Positions 25,729 through 33,890 of a stretch of DNA of 45,979 bases are shown here, in pieces. The position numbers and the translations under genes are program-made. The DNA lies in NCBI GenBank assembly GCA_947632375.1, contig CANRPF010000010.1:1-45979 (forward strand), written 5' to 3'. This DNA comes from an uncultured Bacilli bacterium (GTDB lineage: Bacteria > Bacillota_I > Bacilli_A > RF39 > UBA660). The notes under the pieces are model-generated. The model did not search any database. It was not told the DNA's origin and saw only the letters and a list, made by a program, of their open reading frames with translations. Positions within the stretch are counted from its first letter, which is position 1; each line of letters begins with the position of its first letter.

Positions 25729-27075
25729 TTACCATGTATATTTAGACACTTTTGTTTTATCGTCTAAAACATTGTTAATAGCAACTTTTGTAAAATTCTT
25801 AATCTCAAACTTTTGGTCTTTTACTTTTTCAAAAGCTCTAGCCTTAACTTCATTATCGAAGATATTTAATTCGTCTAGTGAATATTTTTCAGCATTTTGT
25901 CTTAATTCTGAAATTTCCTCCTTAGAGAATACGTCAAGAACATTGGCGATTATACTTTCTACCTGCATAGATTTTTCTTTAGCCTCGTATTTATCAACTT
26001 TAGCTTTTAATGCTTCGCATTCTTTTTTTAAAGCGTCAACTTCAGCTTTAATATCTTCTTTAGCAGGCTCCTCTTTTTTATCTTCACATTTTTCAGCTGG
26101 AAGACGGTCGTCGTCGTCGTCAATGTCGTCGTCTTTATCGTCAACGTCATTGTCGTCTTCGCATTTTTCTGTTGTTTCGCATTTCTCTCCACACTCATTG
26201 TTGCATTCTTTTTCAACAACTTCGCTTTTTGAGTTCTTGCATTCAGCGTTTACGTCTTCTTCTGAACCATTATCTTGAGGTTTTTCTTCTTTAGGTGTTT
26301 CTTCTTTTTTAGAATTTTCACCTTCTGAATACATTGTTTTATCGTCTTCTTTTGGTTGTTCTTTCTCTTTTTGTTCCTGAGTATCTTCTTCTTGTGCAGC
26401 TTTAACATCTTTTGTTTCTTCTACACTTTTTTCTTTTTCCTCATTCTTATTCATACTCTCCATATCCTCCTTTCCTGAAAATTCCATTGCGGTTTCTTTA
26501 CGGTGTTCATTATATGCTTTCAGTGCGTTTTCACAGTCAAACTTGATTATAGACGCACTACTGCCTTCACAGGCTGGTACGTGGCTTGTTCCTAACACAG
26601 TTACACCATTAAAGACAAATTCGTCTATTGTCAACAAATTATCATATTCGTCAACTTCACCTTTAGTAACTGTTATCTCCATAGAAACATCTCTTTGGTT
26701 TCCTCTATCACGAAAAACGTCATAAGCCCATTTTGCATATATCTTAGACATAATTGCTTGGGCTACCAAATAAGTCTTACTTCTTTTTTTGACTAATTTC
26801 ATTTTTGAACTTTCTGGGAAGAACCCTATTATCTTTTCGTCTGGTTCATGCCCTTCAAAGTCATTACCGTCAAATCCAGCAACTAAGAACTTATTCTTTA
26901 ATGTTTCTTTGGCATTAATAAGAGCTTCTTTCTTTATAGGTATGCCATGTCTGTTATTACCGTCATGACACACATAAATTTCAACTACAGCAAATTGCTC
27001 GTCTGTATCAGAATAGTTTTCTTCTTCAATAATCGAAAAATCTTCTATATCAACTGAATATTTATTACCGTTCAC
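25729..27075 (-). CDS. Prohead maturation protease fused to scaffold
   Basis: A 448-aa protein from a GTG start. Residues 1-185 form a prohead protease of the HK97/T4 gp21-like group, with a candidate catalytic His76 (FDGNDFEGHEPDEK) and Ser131 (QRDVSMEITV), and the typical FNGVTVLGTSHVPACEGS stretch. Residues 200-340 are extremely acidic and low in complexity (DDNDVDDKDDDIDDDDD). Residues 340-420 form a coiled coil typical of scaffolding domains, with a helical end. It would shape procapsid assembly and then digest the scaffold. An internal ribosome site before Met208 suggests a second, scaffold-only product. Its start overlaps the 70-aa gene upstream by 11 bases. Confidence 0.82.
   Translation of the reverse strand: MNGNKYSVDIEDFSIIEEENYSDTDEQFAVVEIYVCHDGNNRHGIPIKKEALINAKETLKNKFLVAGFDGNDFEGHEPDEKIIGFFPESSKMKLVKKRSKTYLVAQAIMSKIYAKWAYDVFRDRGNQRDVSMEITVTKGEVDEYDNLLTIDEFVFNGVTVLGTSHVPACEGSSASIIKFDCENALKAYNEHRKETAMEFSGKEDMESMNKNEEKEKSVEETKDVKAAQEEDTQEQKEKEQPKEDDKTMYSEGENSKKEETPKEEKPQDNGSEEDVNAECKNSKSEVVEKECNNECGEKCETTEKCEDDNDVDDKDDDIDDDDDRLPAEKCEDKKEEPAKEDIKAEVDALKKECEALKAKVDKYEAKEKSMQVESIIANVLDVFSKEEISELRQNAEKYSLDELNIFDNEVKARAFEKVKDQKFEIKNFTKVAINNVLDDKTKVSKYTW
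26452..26473 (-). promoter_or_regulatory. Internal ribosome site for a nested scaffold protein
   Basis: Inside the protease-scaffold gene AAAGGAGG (26473-26466) is followed 11 bases later by an in-frame ATG (26454, Met208, MNKNEEKEKSVEETKD). A second ATG at 26463 is too close to the site. This matches the nested protease/scaffold design of phage lambda C/Nu3 and would give a 241-aa scaffold. Confidence 0.6.
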
Positions 27076-27277
27076 CTAACAACCCCACCTTTCTTAATAT
27101 TTTTAACTTAGTAGGGAGGTGGTTCAAAACTTTAACAAGTCTTTCTGTTTTAGCAAATTTCATTTTCTTCCCGTCTCTACTTAAAAGAGGAAATCCTTCA
27201 CTAATCAAAAAGTTTCCTAAAGTTTCACCACAAGTATATATGTTAGAGAACTCTATATTCTTATTTCTTATAAACAT
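27065..27277 (-). CDS. Hypothetical 70-aa protein between portal and protease
   Basis: A 70-aa basic protein (MFIRNKNIEFSNIYTCGETL; FLISEGFPLLSRDGKKMKFA; VLNHLPTKLKILRKVGLLGE). AAAGGGG lies about 9 bases before the ATG. The end overlaps the GTG start of the protease by 11 bases, so the two are probably co-translated. No family or motif recognised; it may be a portal or head assembly accessory protein. Confidence 0.55.
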   Translation of the reverse strand: MFIRNKNIEFSNIYTCGETLGNFLISEGFPLLSRDGKKMKFAKTERLVKVLNHLPTKLKILRKVGLLGER

Positions 27278-27291
27278 ACAAATTCCCCTTT

Positions 27292-28947
27292 CTATATATT
27301 GCCGCCTCTACCTACATTAGAAGCTTTGTTTCTGGTTTCTAAACCACTATCAGATAAATCAGAATTATCTTTTTGTGGTCTTCCACCATTATCAACACTA
27401 TTATCTTCACCTTTGTTAGTTTGTGTATATATATTAATCATAGGTCTTAACTTGTCTATGAACTCACTAGCGTTCATTTCGTCAAGTTCTCTTTCTAGTT
27501 CTATTTTATTTAAACCTAGAGAAGAAGCTATCTTATTAGGTAGAACAACACCTTTATCAGCATAAGCAAAAGCCTGTTCCTGTCTTCTTTGTCTATCAAA
27601 TTGGTCATTACAACCAACAAATCTAAACTTCCATTTAAACTTTTTAGTTTTTTGATTTGCATAATACTCTAAAAAATTTTCAAATTGTGGATATATAGAC
27701 TCTATCAACATTTCGTCTATGTTAACAGACAATTGTGTCTCTATCGCATTTTGATTTTCATTTGTAGAGAATATAACTTTACCACCACTTAATAATGAAC
27801 TTGTTACTGCCATAAAAGTTTCATATGTATCATTGTCAGTGTTTTCAAATTCTACACCTTTAATATCTTCTGTTGGTAAAGCTAAAACTTTTATAGCCGA
27901 TTCAAGACCTTGCGTAGCCAATCCTATAAATTGTCCTAAAACATCAGCGTCTATAGCCAACTGGTTAGCCACACTTGCTGATTTCCTTTCATTTAAATAT
28001 GGGATAGAACTTACAAGCAACTTTCTTGCAGCAGCCATACTTTGATTTACTTGTAGATTTCTCATTGTTGGTATAGCAGCCATTTCTGGTAACATACCAG
28101 AGAAAAATGGAACTTGTAAATTATGATTAGAATTAAATTTGAATACCCAACACCCGTCGGCTGGGTCTGTTTGAGCCCATATTCCAAAAGTACCAGTTCT
28201 ATTATTTATTTTATTACTTGGTACATAAGGTTTGTCTTGACCTTTTAAAAACATCTTGTTGTATAATTTCTTTATCCAGTCAGGGTAACAATCTATATCT
28301 ACTTCACTTTGAGTAAACCAGCTCATATCTATATCATATAATAGTCCATATTCAAAACGACCTGTAATCATAGCATATTTAGAAGGGAACTCTTGTATAA
28401 TGGATTTATCTCCAAGTTCTCTAAACATACCATAATAAGTTTCGTTCATTATCATATTCCAAGTAATCATTTTGAATTGTTCTCTATAATTGAACTTATC
28501 TAAAAAATCTTTTATAGCCTTATAATCATTTTTATACCTAGCAGATTTATAATCTTTAGGTTCAGCATTAACACAAGTTAACTCTAAATCAAACGCTGGA
28601 AGGTTCGCTAAATATTCTTGATTTCTCTTATACATTAAACTACTAAAATAATAAGATTGTCCGAACCTTACTAATTCTTCTTCTTTATTTATTGGATTAC
28701 TAAGAGCTTCTTCTATCTCTTTACCATTTGGCGTACTATTAGTCATGACGTTCATTCTTTTCATTAGTTCGTTTTGACTATATGGTGTAAAAGCACCAAC
28801 TTTGCCCATTCCTTTTGAAAAGTTAGTATAATCAAAAGTACCGTCTTTTATTTGTTGGTCTCTTATATCAAGAGCCTTTTCAAACGCTTTAATTGTTTCT
28901 ACAACTTGTTCTTGTGTTAGTAAGACCTCGTTATTATTTTCTTTCAA
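27292..28947 (-). CDS. Portal protein
   Basis: A 551-aa protein from a TTG start with AGGAGGG upstream. It has portal-like features: a helical N-terminal region (residues 1-130); a beta/alpha wing with YKNDYKAIKDFLDKFNYREQ, TYYGMFRELGDKSIIQEFPS and KYAMITGRFEYGLLYDIDM; the stem-like pair; and the C-terminal crown with KKFKWKFRFVGCNDQFDRQR and a Gly-rich end. The order terminase, portal, protease, capsid is the standard head module. Twelve copies would form the DNA entry ring at the capsid vertex. No catalytic motif is expected or seen. Confidence 0.8.
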   Translation of the reverse strand: MKENNNEVLLTQEQVVETIKAFEKALDIRDQQIKDGTFDYTNFSKGMGKVGAFTPYSQNELMKRMNVMTNSTPNGKEIEEALSNPINKEEELVRFGQSYYFSSLMYKRNQEYLANLPAFDLELTCVNAEPKDYKSARYKNDYKAIKDFLDKFNYREQFKMITWNMIMNETYYGMFRELGDKSIIQEFPSKYAMITGRFEYGLLYDIDMSWFTQSEVDIDCYPDWIKKLYNKMFLKGQDKPYVPSNKINNRTGTFGIWAQTDPADGCWVFKFNSNHNLQVPFFSGMLPEMAAIPTMRNLQVNQSMAAARKLLVSSIPYLNERKSASVANQLAIDADVLGQFIGLATQGLESAIKVLALPTEDIKGVEFENTDNDTYETFMAVTSSLLSGGKVIFSTNENQNAIETQLSVNIDEMLIESIYPQFENFLEYYANQKTKKFKWKFRFVGCNDQFDRQRRQEQAFAYADKGVVLPNKIASSLGLNKIELERELDEMNASEFIDKLRPMINIYTQTNKGEDNSVDNGGRPQKDNSDLSDSGLETRNKASNVGRGGNI

Positions 28948-28965
28948 TTTCGCTAGCCCTCCTTT

Positions 28966-30729
28966 CTAATAAATATATTTTTGTAAGTATGATAAAGGGT
29001 CAACTTCTTTTTTATACATATCGGCTTTACCCTGTTTTTCATATTCCCAAACAACAGATAAACCGTACATCAAACTTGTAGCACGGTCTCTTTTTTTATT
29101 TCTTACAATCCTAGAATATATTATCTTGTTTGTATTTGTATAATCTTGTTTTATATTACTTAACTCTTGTACTAGACCGTCATGTTCAATATGAACTAAT
29201 TGTTCTTCTGGTCTGTACTTACCACTTTTATACGCTTCGTCTGTTTCGCTACTGTCAACTAAAAGTTGTAAACTTCTATCTTCAAAACAACTTTTCATAT
29301 AAGGATAAAAAGTGCTGTTGAAATCTACAGTAGCAGTTATACCCCTAATGATAGGTTCTGCGTCTGGTAATAAAAGCATAGCCTCTTCGTCGTCGTCACA
29401 AATAAGGGCTGGATATTCTACTATTTCACCCTTAGCATTTCTGGCTGTCCAAGGCTCTTCTAATAATGACAACAAACCTTGTCCAGCACTCTGTGCGTCT
29501 ATAACCAACTTTTCAGTATTAGGAAATCTCAAATGTAACAACTCTCTCAAAAAGTCTCTTTGTTCTTTTAATGTTGCACCGTTCATTGTTTTAGTTAAAA
29601 CAACATTTTTTGTAAATGTACCATTTTTTCTAGGTATCAATTTAATAACATGAGTACACGCATTATCTGAACCTACTTTTCCAGATACAGCAACGTCGTG
29701 AGTTATAATATAAGAGTGTTGACATTTTTTAGGTTGTTCTAGTTCACATCTATCTAACACTCTACATTTAGAAGTTATATCATAAGGATAATAACTGTTA
29801 TTTGCACTACCTACAAATCGACCTTCGTACTCGTAAGCCCATTTGTCGAGTGTCATTTCTGGGTCATTCTTTTCAAGTAACATACTTTCTTCTGTAAACA
29901 GACCAGCGTCTATTCCTACTCTATAATCCAAACTAGCAACAAAATAATTTTTGTCACCAGACGTCATATTTGAATAAAAGTTTAAAAATCTTTGATATAA
30001 GTCACAAGTTTTTAACCATGCAGAAGATATATAAACCATTCTTCCCTCTTCATAAGGGGCTTCTGGGTATTTCTTCTTTAGTTCGATAGCATTAGTTCTT
30101 GGAGTTTTAGTCATTGGTATTAAAACCTCTTTTAAAGCTTCTGTTTTTACCAAACGAGCCTCGTCAACTAAAATCAATTGAAAACGCCAGCCACGAGAGC
30201 TATCTCCCTTTTGGTTATTACCTAAGGTAAACGCTCTAATAGAGCTACCGTTTTTAAACTCTACTATACAATCGTCTAAACTTGTTTTTATATTCTTTAT
30301 TTCTCTTTTTATATTTTCGTTTTTACATAATTCCCCTTCTATTTTTTGTTTTACTACCATTCTGGCTTGCGTACCGTTGCCCGATACTATACCTATGGAT
30401 ATACCAGGATATAATATTGACATACATACTATAAATATCGCAGCTATATATGATTTTGTCAAACCACGACACATTATAAACATTATATTAGGGAACCTAC
30501 CCATTGCTCTTAACAATAATCTTTGAAAAGGGAATAAGTTTGTCATTCCTAATATATCAACAGCAAATTCGTCAATATAATATCTATAATATGATAAAAA
30601 TTTAGTCCATTCTTCATAGTCTATCTTTTCTTGATTTATAGGGTCATGACTATATGCTGAATCAGTATTGTCATATCCCCATGATGTCTCTAATCTCTTT
30701 CTTTGACTAAAGTTTTTATAACTAGCCAT
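28966..30729 (-). CDS. terL: Terminase large subunit
   Basis: A 587-aa DNA packaging ATPase and nuclease. The ATPase domain has a deviant Walker A, FIMCRGLTKSYIAA (about 84-97), Walker B LILVDEA (185-191), and the IVEFKNGSSIRAFTLG strand typical of large terminases. The RNase H-like nuclease domain has THDVAVSGKVGSDNACTHVI (first acidic motif near residue 350) and EKLVIDAQSAGQGLLSLLEE (second), with a third acidic site near the C-terminus. It translocates DNA into the procapsid and cuts concatemers. Its ATG overlaps the stop of the upstream 344-aa candidate small terminase by one base. Confidence 0.9.
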   Translation of the reverse strand: MASYKNFSQRKRLETSWGYDNTDSAYSHDPINQEKIDYEEWTKFLSYYRYYIDEFAVDILGMTNLFPFQRLLLRAMGRFPNIMFIMCRGLTKSYIAAIFIVCMSILYPGISIGIVSGNGTQARMVVKQKIEGELCKNENIKREIKNIKTSLDDCIVEFKNGSSIRAFTLGNNQKGDSSRGWRFQLILVDEARLVKTEALKEVLIPMTKTPRTNAIELKKKYPEAPYEEGRMVYISSAWLKTCDLYQRFLNFYSNMTSGDKNYFVASLDYRVGIDAGLFTEESMLLEKNDPEMTLDKWAYEYEGRFVGSANNSYYPYDITSKCRVLDRCELEQPKKCQHSYIITHDVAVSGKVGSDNACTHVIKLIPRKNGTFTKNVVLTKTMNGATLKEQRDFLRELLHLRFPNTEKLVIDAQSAGQGLLSLLEEPWTARNAKGEIVEYPALICDDDEEAMLLLPDAEPIIRGITATVDFNSTFYPYMKSCFEDRSLQLLVDSSETDEAYKSGKYRPEEQLVHIEHDGLVQELSNIKQDYTNTNKIIYSRIVRNKKRDRATSLMYGLSVVWEYEKQGKADMYKKEVDPLSYLQKYIY

Positions 30730-31763
30730 TATAAACTCTTTTCTATATTAGAGAATTGGTCTATAATTTTATCAATCATGTCCTTATCTTCTGGTATATG
30801 TTGGGGAACAAAGTTGTGTTTTTCTACAGCGTCAAAAACTCTACCAAAACAACCAAGGGATACATCATTAGCACCTCTCTGACTTTCAGCAAATTGTGCA
30901 GATTTTGACAACCTGTCAAAATTAGCAGTCGCTGTATTATAAGAAGCCACAGCGTCTTTATCGTCTGGATTTTCTCTCATTCTATTAAAAGCATTATCCA
31001 TAATTAAAGAAGCTTGTGCTATTTTTCTAGCATAATCTCTATGATTTCTTGTTACTATTTTAAAATCTTTTTGTAATTCAGTATAGTAATCTTCTAAATA
31101 TTTTATTTCTTTTTCTGTGTATTCTCCTTGCCAATCTTCATACCATTTACGACTGGCTTCTTCTTTTCTTCTTTTCTCGGCTTCTTCTTCTAATATTTTC
31201 TTCATGTTTTCTTCTTGAAGTCTTTTTTCAAATTCTATTCTTTCACGCTCTTTTCGTTCTTCTTCTTGTCTTTTTCTTTCTTCTTCCTCTAGCCTTTCCT
31301 TTTCTTTTTGTCGTTCTTCTTCTTGTCTTCTCTTTTCTGCTTCGGCTTCGGCTCTTTCTTTTTCTAAAGCAGCATATTCACTTTCAAATATACTATCTTT
31401 ATAACGATAAGTAGCGTATCTTCTATATTTTGTATTTAACAACTTTAAATAAGAACCAATATAACTAGGTTCTGGGTCTTCATTTAAAGCTTCCATAGAC
31501 AACATCTCTATCCATACATCTTTTATAAAAGGCGTGTCTAATGTTTGCATAACGTCATATACAGTTTGCATATCTGTTATATCAACAGACCTATCGACAC
31601 AATCTTTACAAAAAGGGTGTCTGCCTATACTAAGGTTTCTGGATTTATAAAAATCTTTAAGAGATAAATATCTTCCCATAGAGTCACAATTTTTATTTTG
31701 GCATATAACCTTAGGTTCTTTAGGCTTCGTTGTTGTTGTCTTTTTCTTTTTTGTTGCAGCCAT
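30729..31763 (-). CDS. Candidate terminase small subunit with zinc site and long charged helix
   Basis: A 344-aa protein just before terL. It has a Lys-rich start (MAATKKKKTTTTKPKEPKVI), a zinc-binding segment (CQNKNCDSMGRYLSLKDFYK; HPFCKDCVD), a helical domain, then a very long single alpha-helix or coiled coil of alternating Arg/Glu/Lys at about residues 135-215 (EKRRQEEERQKEKERLEEEE). It ends in a helical domain. The position and the head-packaging context fit a small terminase. In several gut-phage genomes such zinc-headed proteins stand in this place. The zinc head may bind packaging-site DNA; this is inference. Confidence 0.55.
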   Translation of the reverse strand: MAATKKKKTTTTKPKEPKVICQNKNCDSMGRYLSLKDFYKSRNLSIGRHPFCKDCVDRSVDITDMQTVYDVMQTLDTPFIKDVWIEMLSMEALNEDPEPSYIGSYLKLLNTKYRRYATYRYKDSIFESEYAALEKERAEAEAEKRRQEEERQKEKERLEEEERKRQEEERKERERIEFEKRLQEENMKKILEEEAEKRRKEEASRKWYEDWQGEYTEKEIKYLEDYYTELQKDFKIVTRNHRDYARKIAQASLIMDNAFNRMRENPDDKDAVASYNTATANFDRLSKSAQFAESQRGANDVSLGCFGRVFDAVEKHNFVPQHIPEDKDMIDKIIDQFSNIEKSL

Positions 31764-31784
31764 TATTTACACCTTTCTTTCTTA

Positions 31785-31815
31785 TAAAAAAAGTAGAGCC
31801 TACTCTAACTCTACT
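31785..31815 (-). terminator. Rho-independent terminator after the phosphoesterase gene
   Basis: AGTAGAG (31815-31809 on minus) pairs with CTCTACT (31798-31792) across a 10-base loop and is followed by six further Ts. It overlaps the last codons of the phosphoesterase and separates the polymerase/phosphoesterase group from the terminase and structural genes. Confidence 0.72.
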
Positions 31816-33008
31816 GTATAATTACACTCTATACCTTTTTCAGTACACACTAATACTGTTTGTGAAGGAACGCCACTAAGTCTCATTTCTATTGTGTGGT
31901 CGTCTCCACTACCTGGCATACTGCCAGCTTGTACTATTTTTATTCCATTAATCTCGCTAGTTGCAGGAAAATGCTTGTGTCCAAACAATACACAGTACGG
32001 GAACCAGCCAAGCAACATACTCAATTTAGATACGCCATTAGCGTCAAATCTATCATAATCACCATGAACCAAAACATATCCAAGACCTCTTACATCTATA
32101 AAAGACATTGTATTATCAAAACTAGGTTCAAATTCTACATTATCTACACTTGACAATTTGCTTTTAGCGTACCACTCTATTAAAGTATCAAGTCTCTCGT
32201 CTTTTAGTGCGTCTTCTTTTCTATCTATTCTTGAATGATTTCCTGTTACACTAGCAACAGTTACTTTTTTGAAATGTTTACTCAATTCATATATAAAAGC
32301 AGAAATCATTTCGCTAGCACGAATAATTTGTTTAATAACATTTTCACTATTTGTTATAGCAACAGTTTTATGAATAGAACCACTTATCATATCACCTTGT
32401 AATGTTACAAAACAATTTTCTGAATTATGTCTATCTTTTATTTCAATAATTTTATTTAGATATTGCATAAGTCTATTTTCAGCAATCTCTGGGTCATAGT
32501 TACCAAAAGCAGAATAAAATGTTTGCCCTATATGTAAATCTGTAAGCATAACAATTAAATCATTATCTGACTCGTTTAACATTTCTTGTCTTTCAGCAGG
32601 TTTTAAAGGTTTATAATCAATTTTACCTTGTTCTTTTATAACCTCTTCTAAATAATCTAATTTATCTTCTACTCTTGCTTCAACTCTTATGTCTCTATTT
32701 TTAACCGTTCTTTCGTCTCTTAACTTAGTTCTTTCTTTTTGTATTTCTGTTTTTAAATTTTCTAATTCCTCAATATATTCATAATCGTTTTCTCTATGAG
32801 AGAATATATCGTCATAAAACATCTTTGCATATTGATATTTTTTTCTATATGCACTTTCGTCTCTATATTCTGTTTCGTCTTCTCTAAGTTCCTTATTTAA
32901 AATAGGTGTTATTTCTTTCCAGTTTCCAATTTGTCCACTGTCTATCATTTGTCCTATTCTCCAAATATATTGAGTTTCTGTTTCTCCTTTTTTTCTTTCT
33001 ACATTCAT
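31800..33008 (-). CDS. Calcineurin-like metallophosphoesterase
   Basis: A 402-aa protein. The ATG at 33008 has AAGGAG 9 bases upstream; the frame also starts at a TTG two codons earlier. Residues 1-95 form a helical DNA-binding-like region. Residues about 130-400 form a binuclear metallophosphoesterase with the full motif set: TDLHIGQ, LQGDMISG, GNHSR, VHGDYD and GHKH. It resembles phage DNA-repair-exonuclease-type (Mre11/SbcD-like) or RNA/DNA end-processing phosphatases. Substrate unknown; a role in nucleic acid processing during infection is inferred. It lies between the polymerase group and the terminase and ends in a terminator. Confidence 0.8.
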   Translation of the reverse strand: MNVERKKGETETQYIWRIGQMIDSGQIGNWKEITPILNKELREDETEYRDESAYRKKYQYAKMFYDDIFSHRENDYEYIEELENLKTEIQKERTKLRDERTVKNRDIRVEARVEDKLDYLEEVIKEQGKIDYKPLKPAERQEMLNESDNDLIVMLTDLHIGQTFYSAFGNYDPEIAENRLMQYLNKIIEIKDRHNSENCFVTLQGDMISGSIHKTVAITNSENVIKQIIRASEMISAFIYELSKHFKKVTVASVTGNHSRIDRKEDALKDERLDTLIEWYAKSKLSSVDNVEFEPSFDNTMSFIDVRGLGYVLVHGDYDRFDANGVSKLSMLLGWFPYCVLFGHKHFPATSEINGIKIVQAGSMPGSGDDHTIEMRLSGVPSQTVLVCTEKGIECNYTVELE

Positions 33009-33083
33009 AACCAATCTCCTTTTTTACAAAACTTGATTTTTTCTTTCATTTATATAATAATTTTTTAGAACATACGTTTGCCT

Positions 33084-33890
33084 TTATTTTTCAACGGTTT
33101 TATTGCTTTTGGTTTTTCCTAAATTATAATATTCTTTATTTTGTCTATTCTTAACAATCTTGGCACATTTAGTACAATATTTCTTTGGAGAACGTGTTTT
33201 TTTAATTACCATTCCACACTCTTGACATCTTTTATAACTATCAGGGTCATTATAATATAATAGCTCACCTAGAATATTATCAAAGTTAGACACAGAAAAA
33301 GCAATATCGCCACTATCTACAGAAAAAGGAAGATAGAAATAATTATTAGATTTAAAATTATCTTCAACATATAGTCCTTTATTAATTAATATGTTATTAA
33401 CTTTGTATCTCTCTGCTTTTCTAAGTTTCATTAAACCAGCATTTTTCCACATATCTAAATCATTAACTAAAACCATTTTTGTATTATTATATCTGCTAAA
33501 AAAATACATATTGGTATTACTCTGCTCTACAGCCCATTTATAATAAACTAATAAAACAAACAATAAATTTCTAGCCTCTTCATTTTCAATACTATTAATA
33601 ATATCAATCTCTGATTTATAAATATTTACAACTACACCAGTAACTAATAGTTGAGATAAAGCCTTTTCTAATATTTTGTTATATATAATATCAACTTCTT
33701 TTTTGTCCAAATACTCGCACCCAACCAATGGGAACTTATCTATCTCTTTTCTAATCTCCTGGGAACTAAGACCTTCGCTAGCCAAATATCTTATTAAAAT
33801 ATATCTTTCAATATCTCTTTTTCTATAAGTATTGAACTCTTTATTCTTTAATAAATCTATAGCATATTTCTTCTCGTCAAATATCAACAT
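33084..33890 (-). CDS. Protein with C-terminal zinc ribbon, partner gene of the polymerase
   Basis: A 268-aa protein. It is mostly helical with Lys/Asn/Tyr-rich composition (MLIFDEKKYAIDLLKNKEFN; NIYKSEIDIINSIENEEARN) and ends in a zinc ribbon, CQECGMVIKKTRSPKKYCTK then CAKIVKNRQNKEYYN. Its ATG overlaps the stop of the 918-aa polymerase-like gene by 14 bases, so the two are co-translated. The zinc ribbon could bind nucleic acid, and tight coupling suggests it acts with the polymerase, for example as a transcription or loading factor. This link is inference. No exact family recognised. Confidence 0.6.
   Translation of the reverse strand: MLIFDEKKYAIDLLKNKEFNTYRKRDIERYILIRYLASEGLSSQEIRKEIDKFPLVGCEYLDKKEVDIIYNKILEKALSQLLVTGVVVNIYKSEIDIINSIENEEARNLLFVLLVYYKWAVEQSNTNMYFFSRYNNTKMVLVNDLDMWKNAGLMKLRKAERYKVNNILINKGLYVEDNFKSNNYFYLPFSVDSGDIAFSVSNFDNILGELLYYNDPDSYKRCQECGMVIKKTRSPKKYCTKCAKIVKNRQNKEYYNLGKTKSNKTVEK

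Noticed and set aside
26100-26165. Repeated GTC trinucleotides as a microsatellite or regulatory array
   Set aside because: They encode the Asp-rich scaffold segment; only the in-frame low complexity is notable.
25772-26278. Long plus-strand open frame of 168 codons opposite the scaffold
   Set aside because: Ser-rich shadow of the low-complexity acidic scaffold on the other strand, with no ribosome site.
33015-33083. Promoter before the phosphoesterase (TTATATAAAT region)
   Set aside because: A -10-like sequence is present but no -35 box at proper distance; too weak to call in AT-rich DNA.
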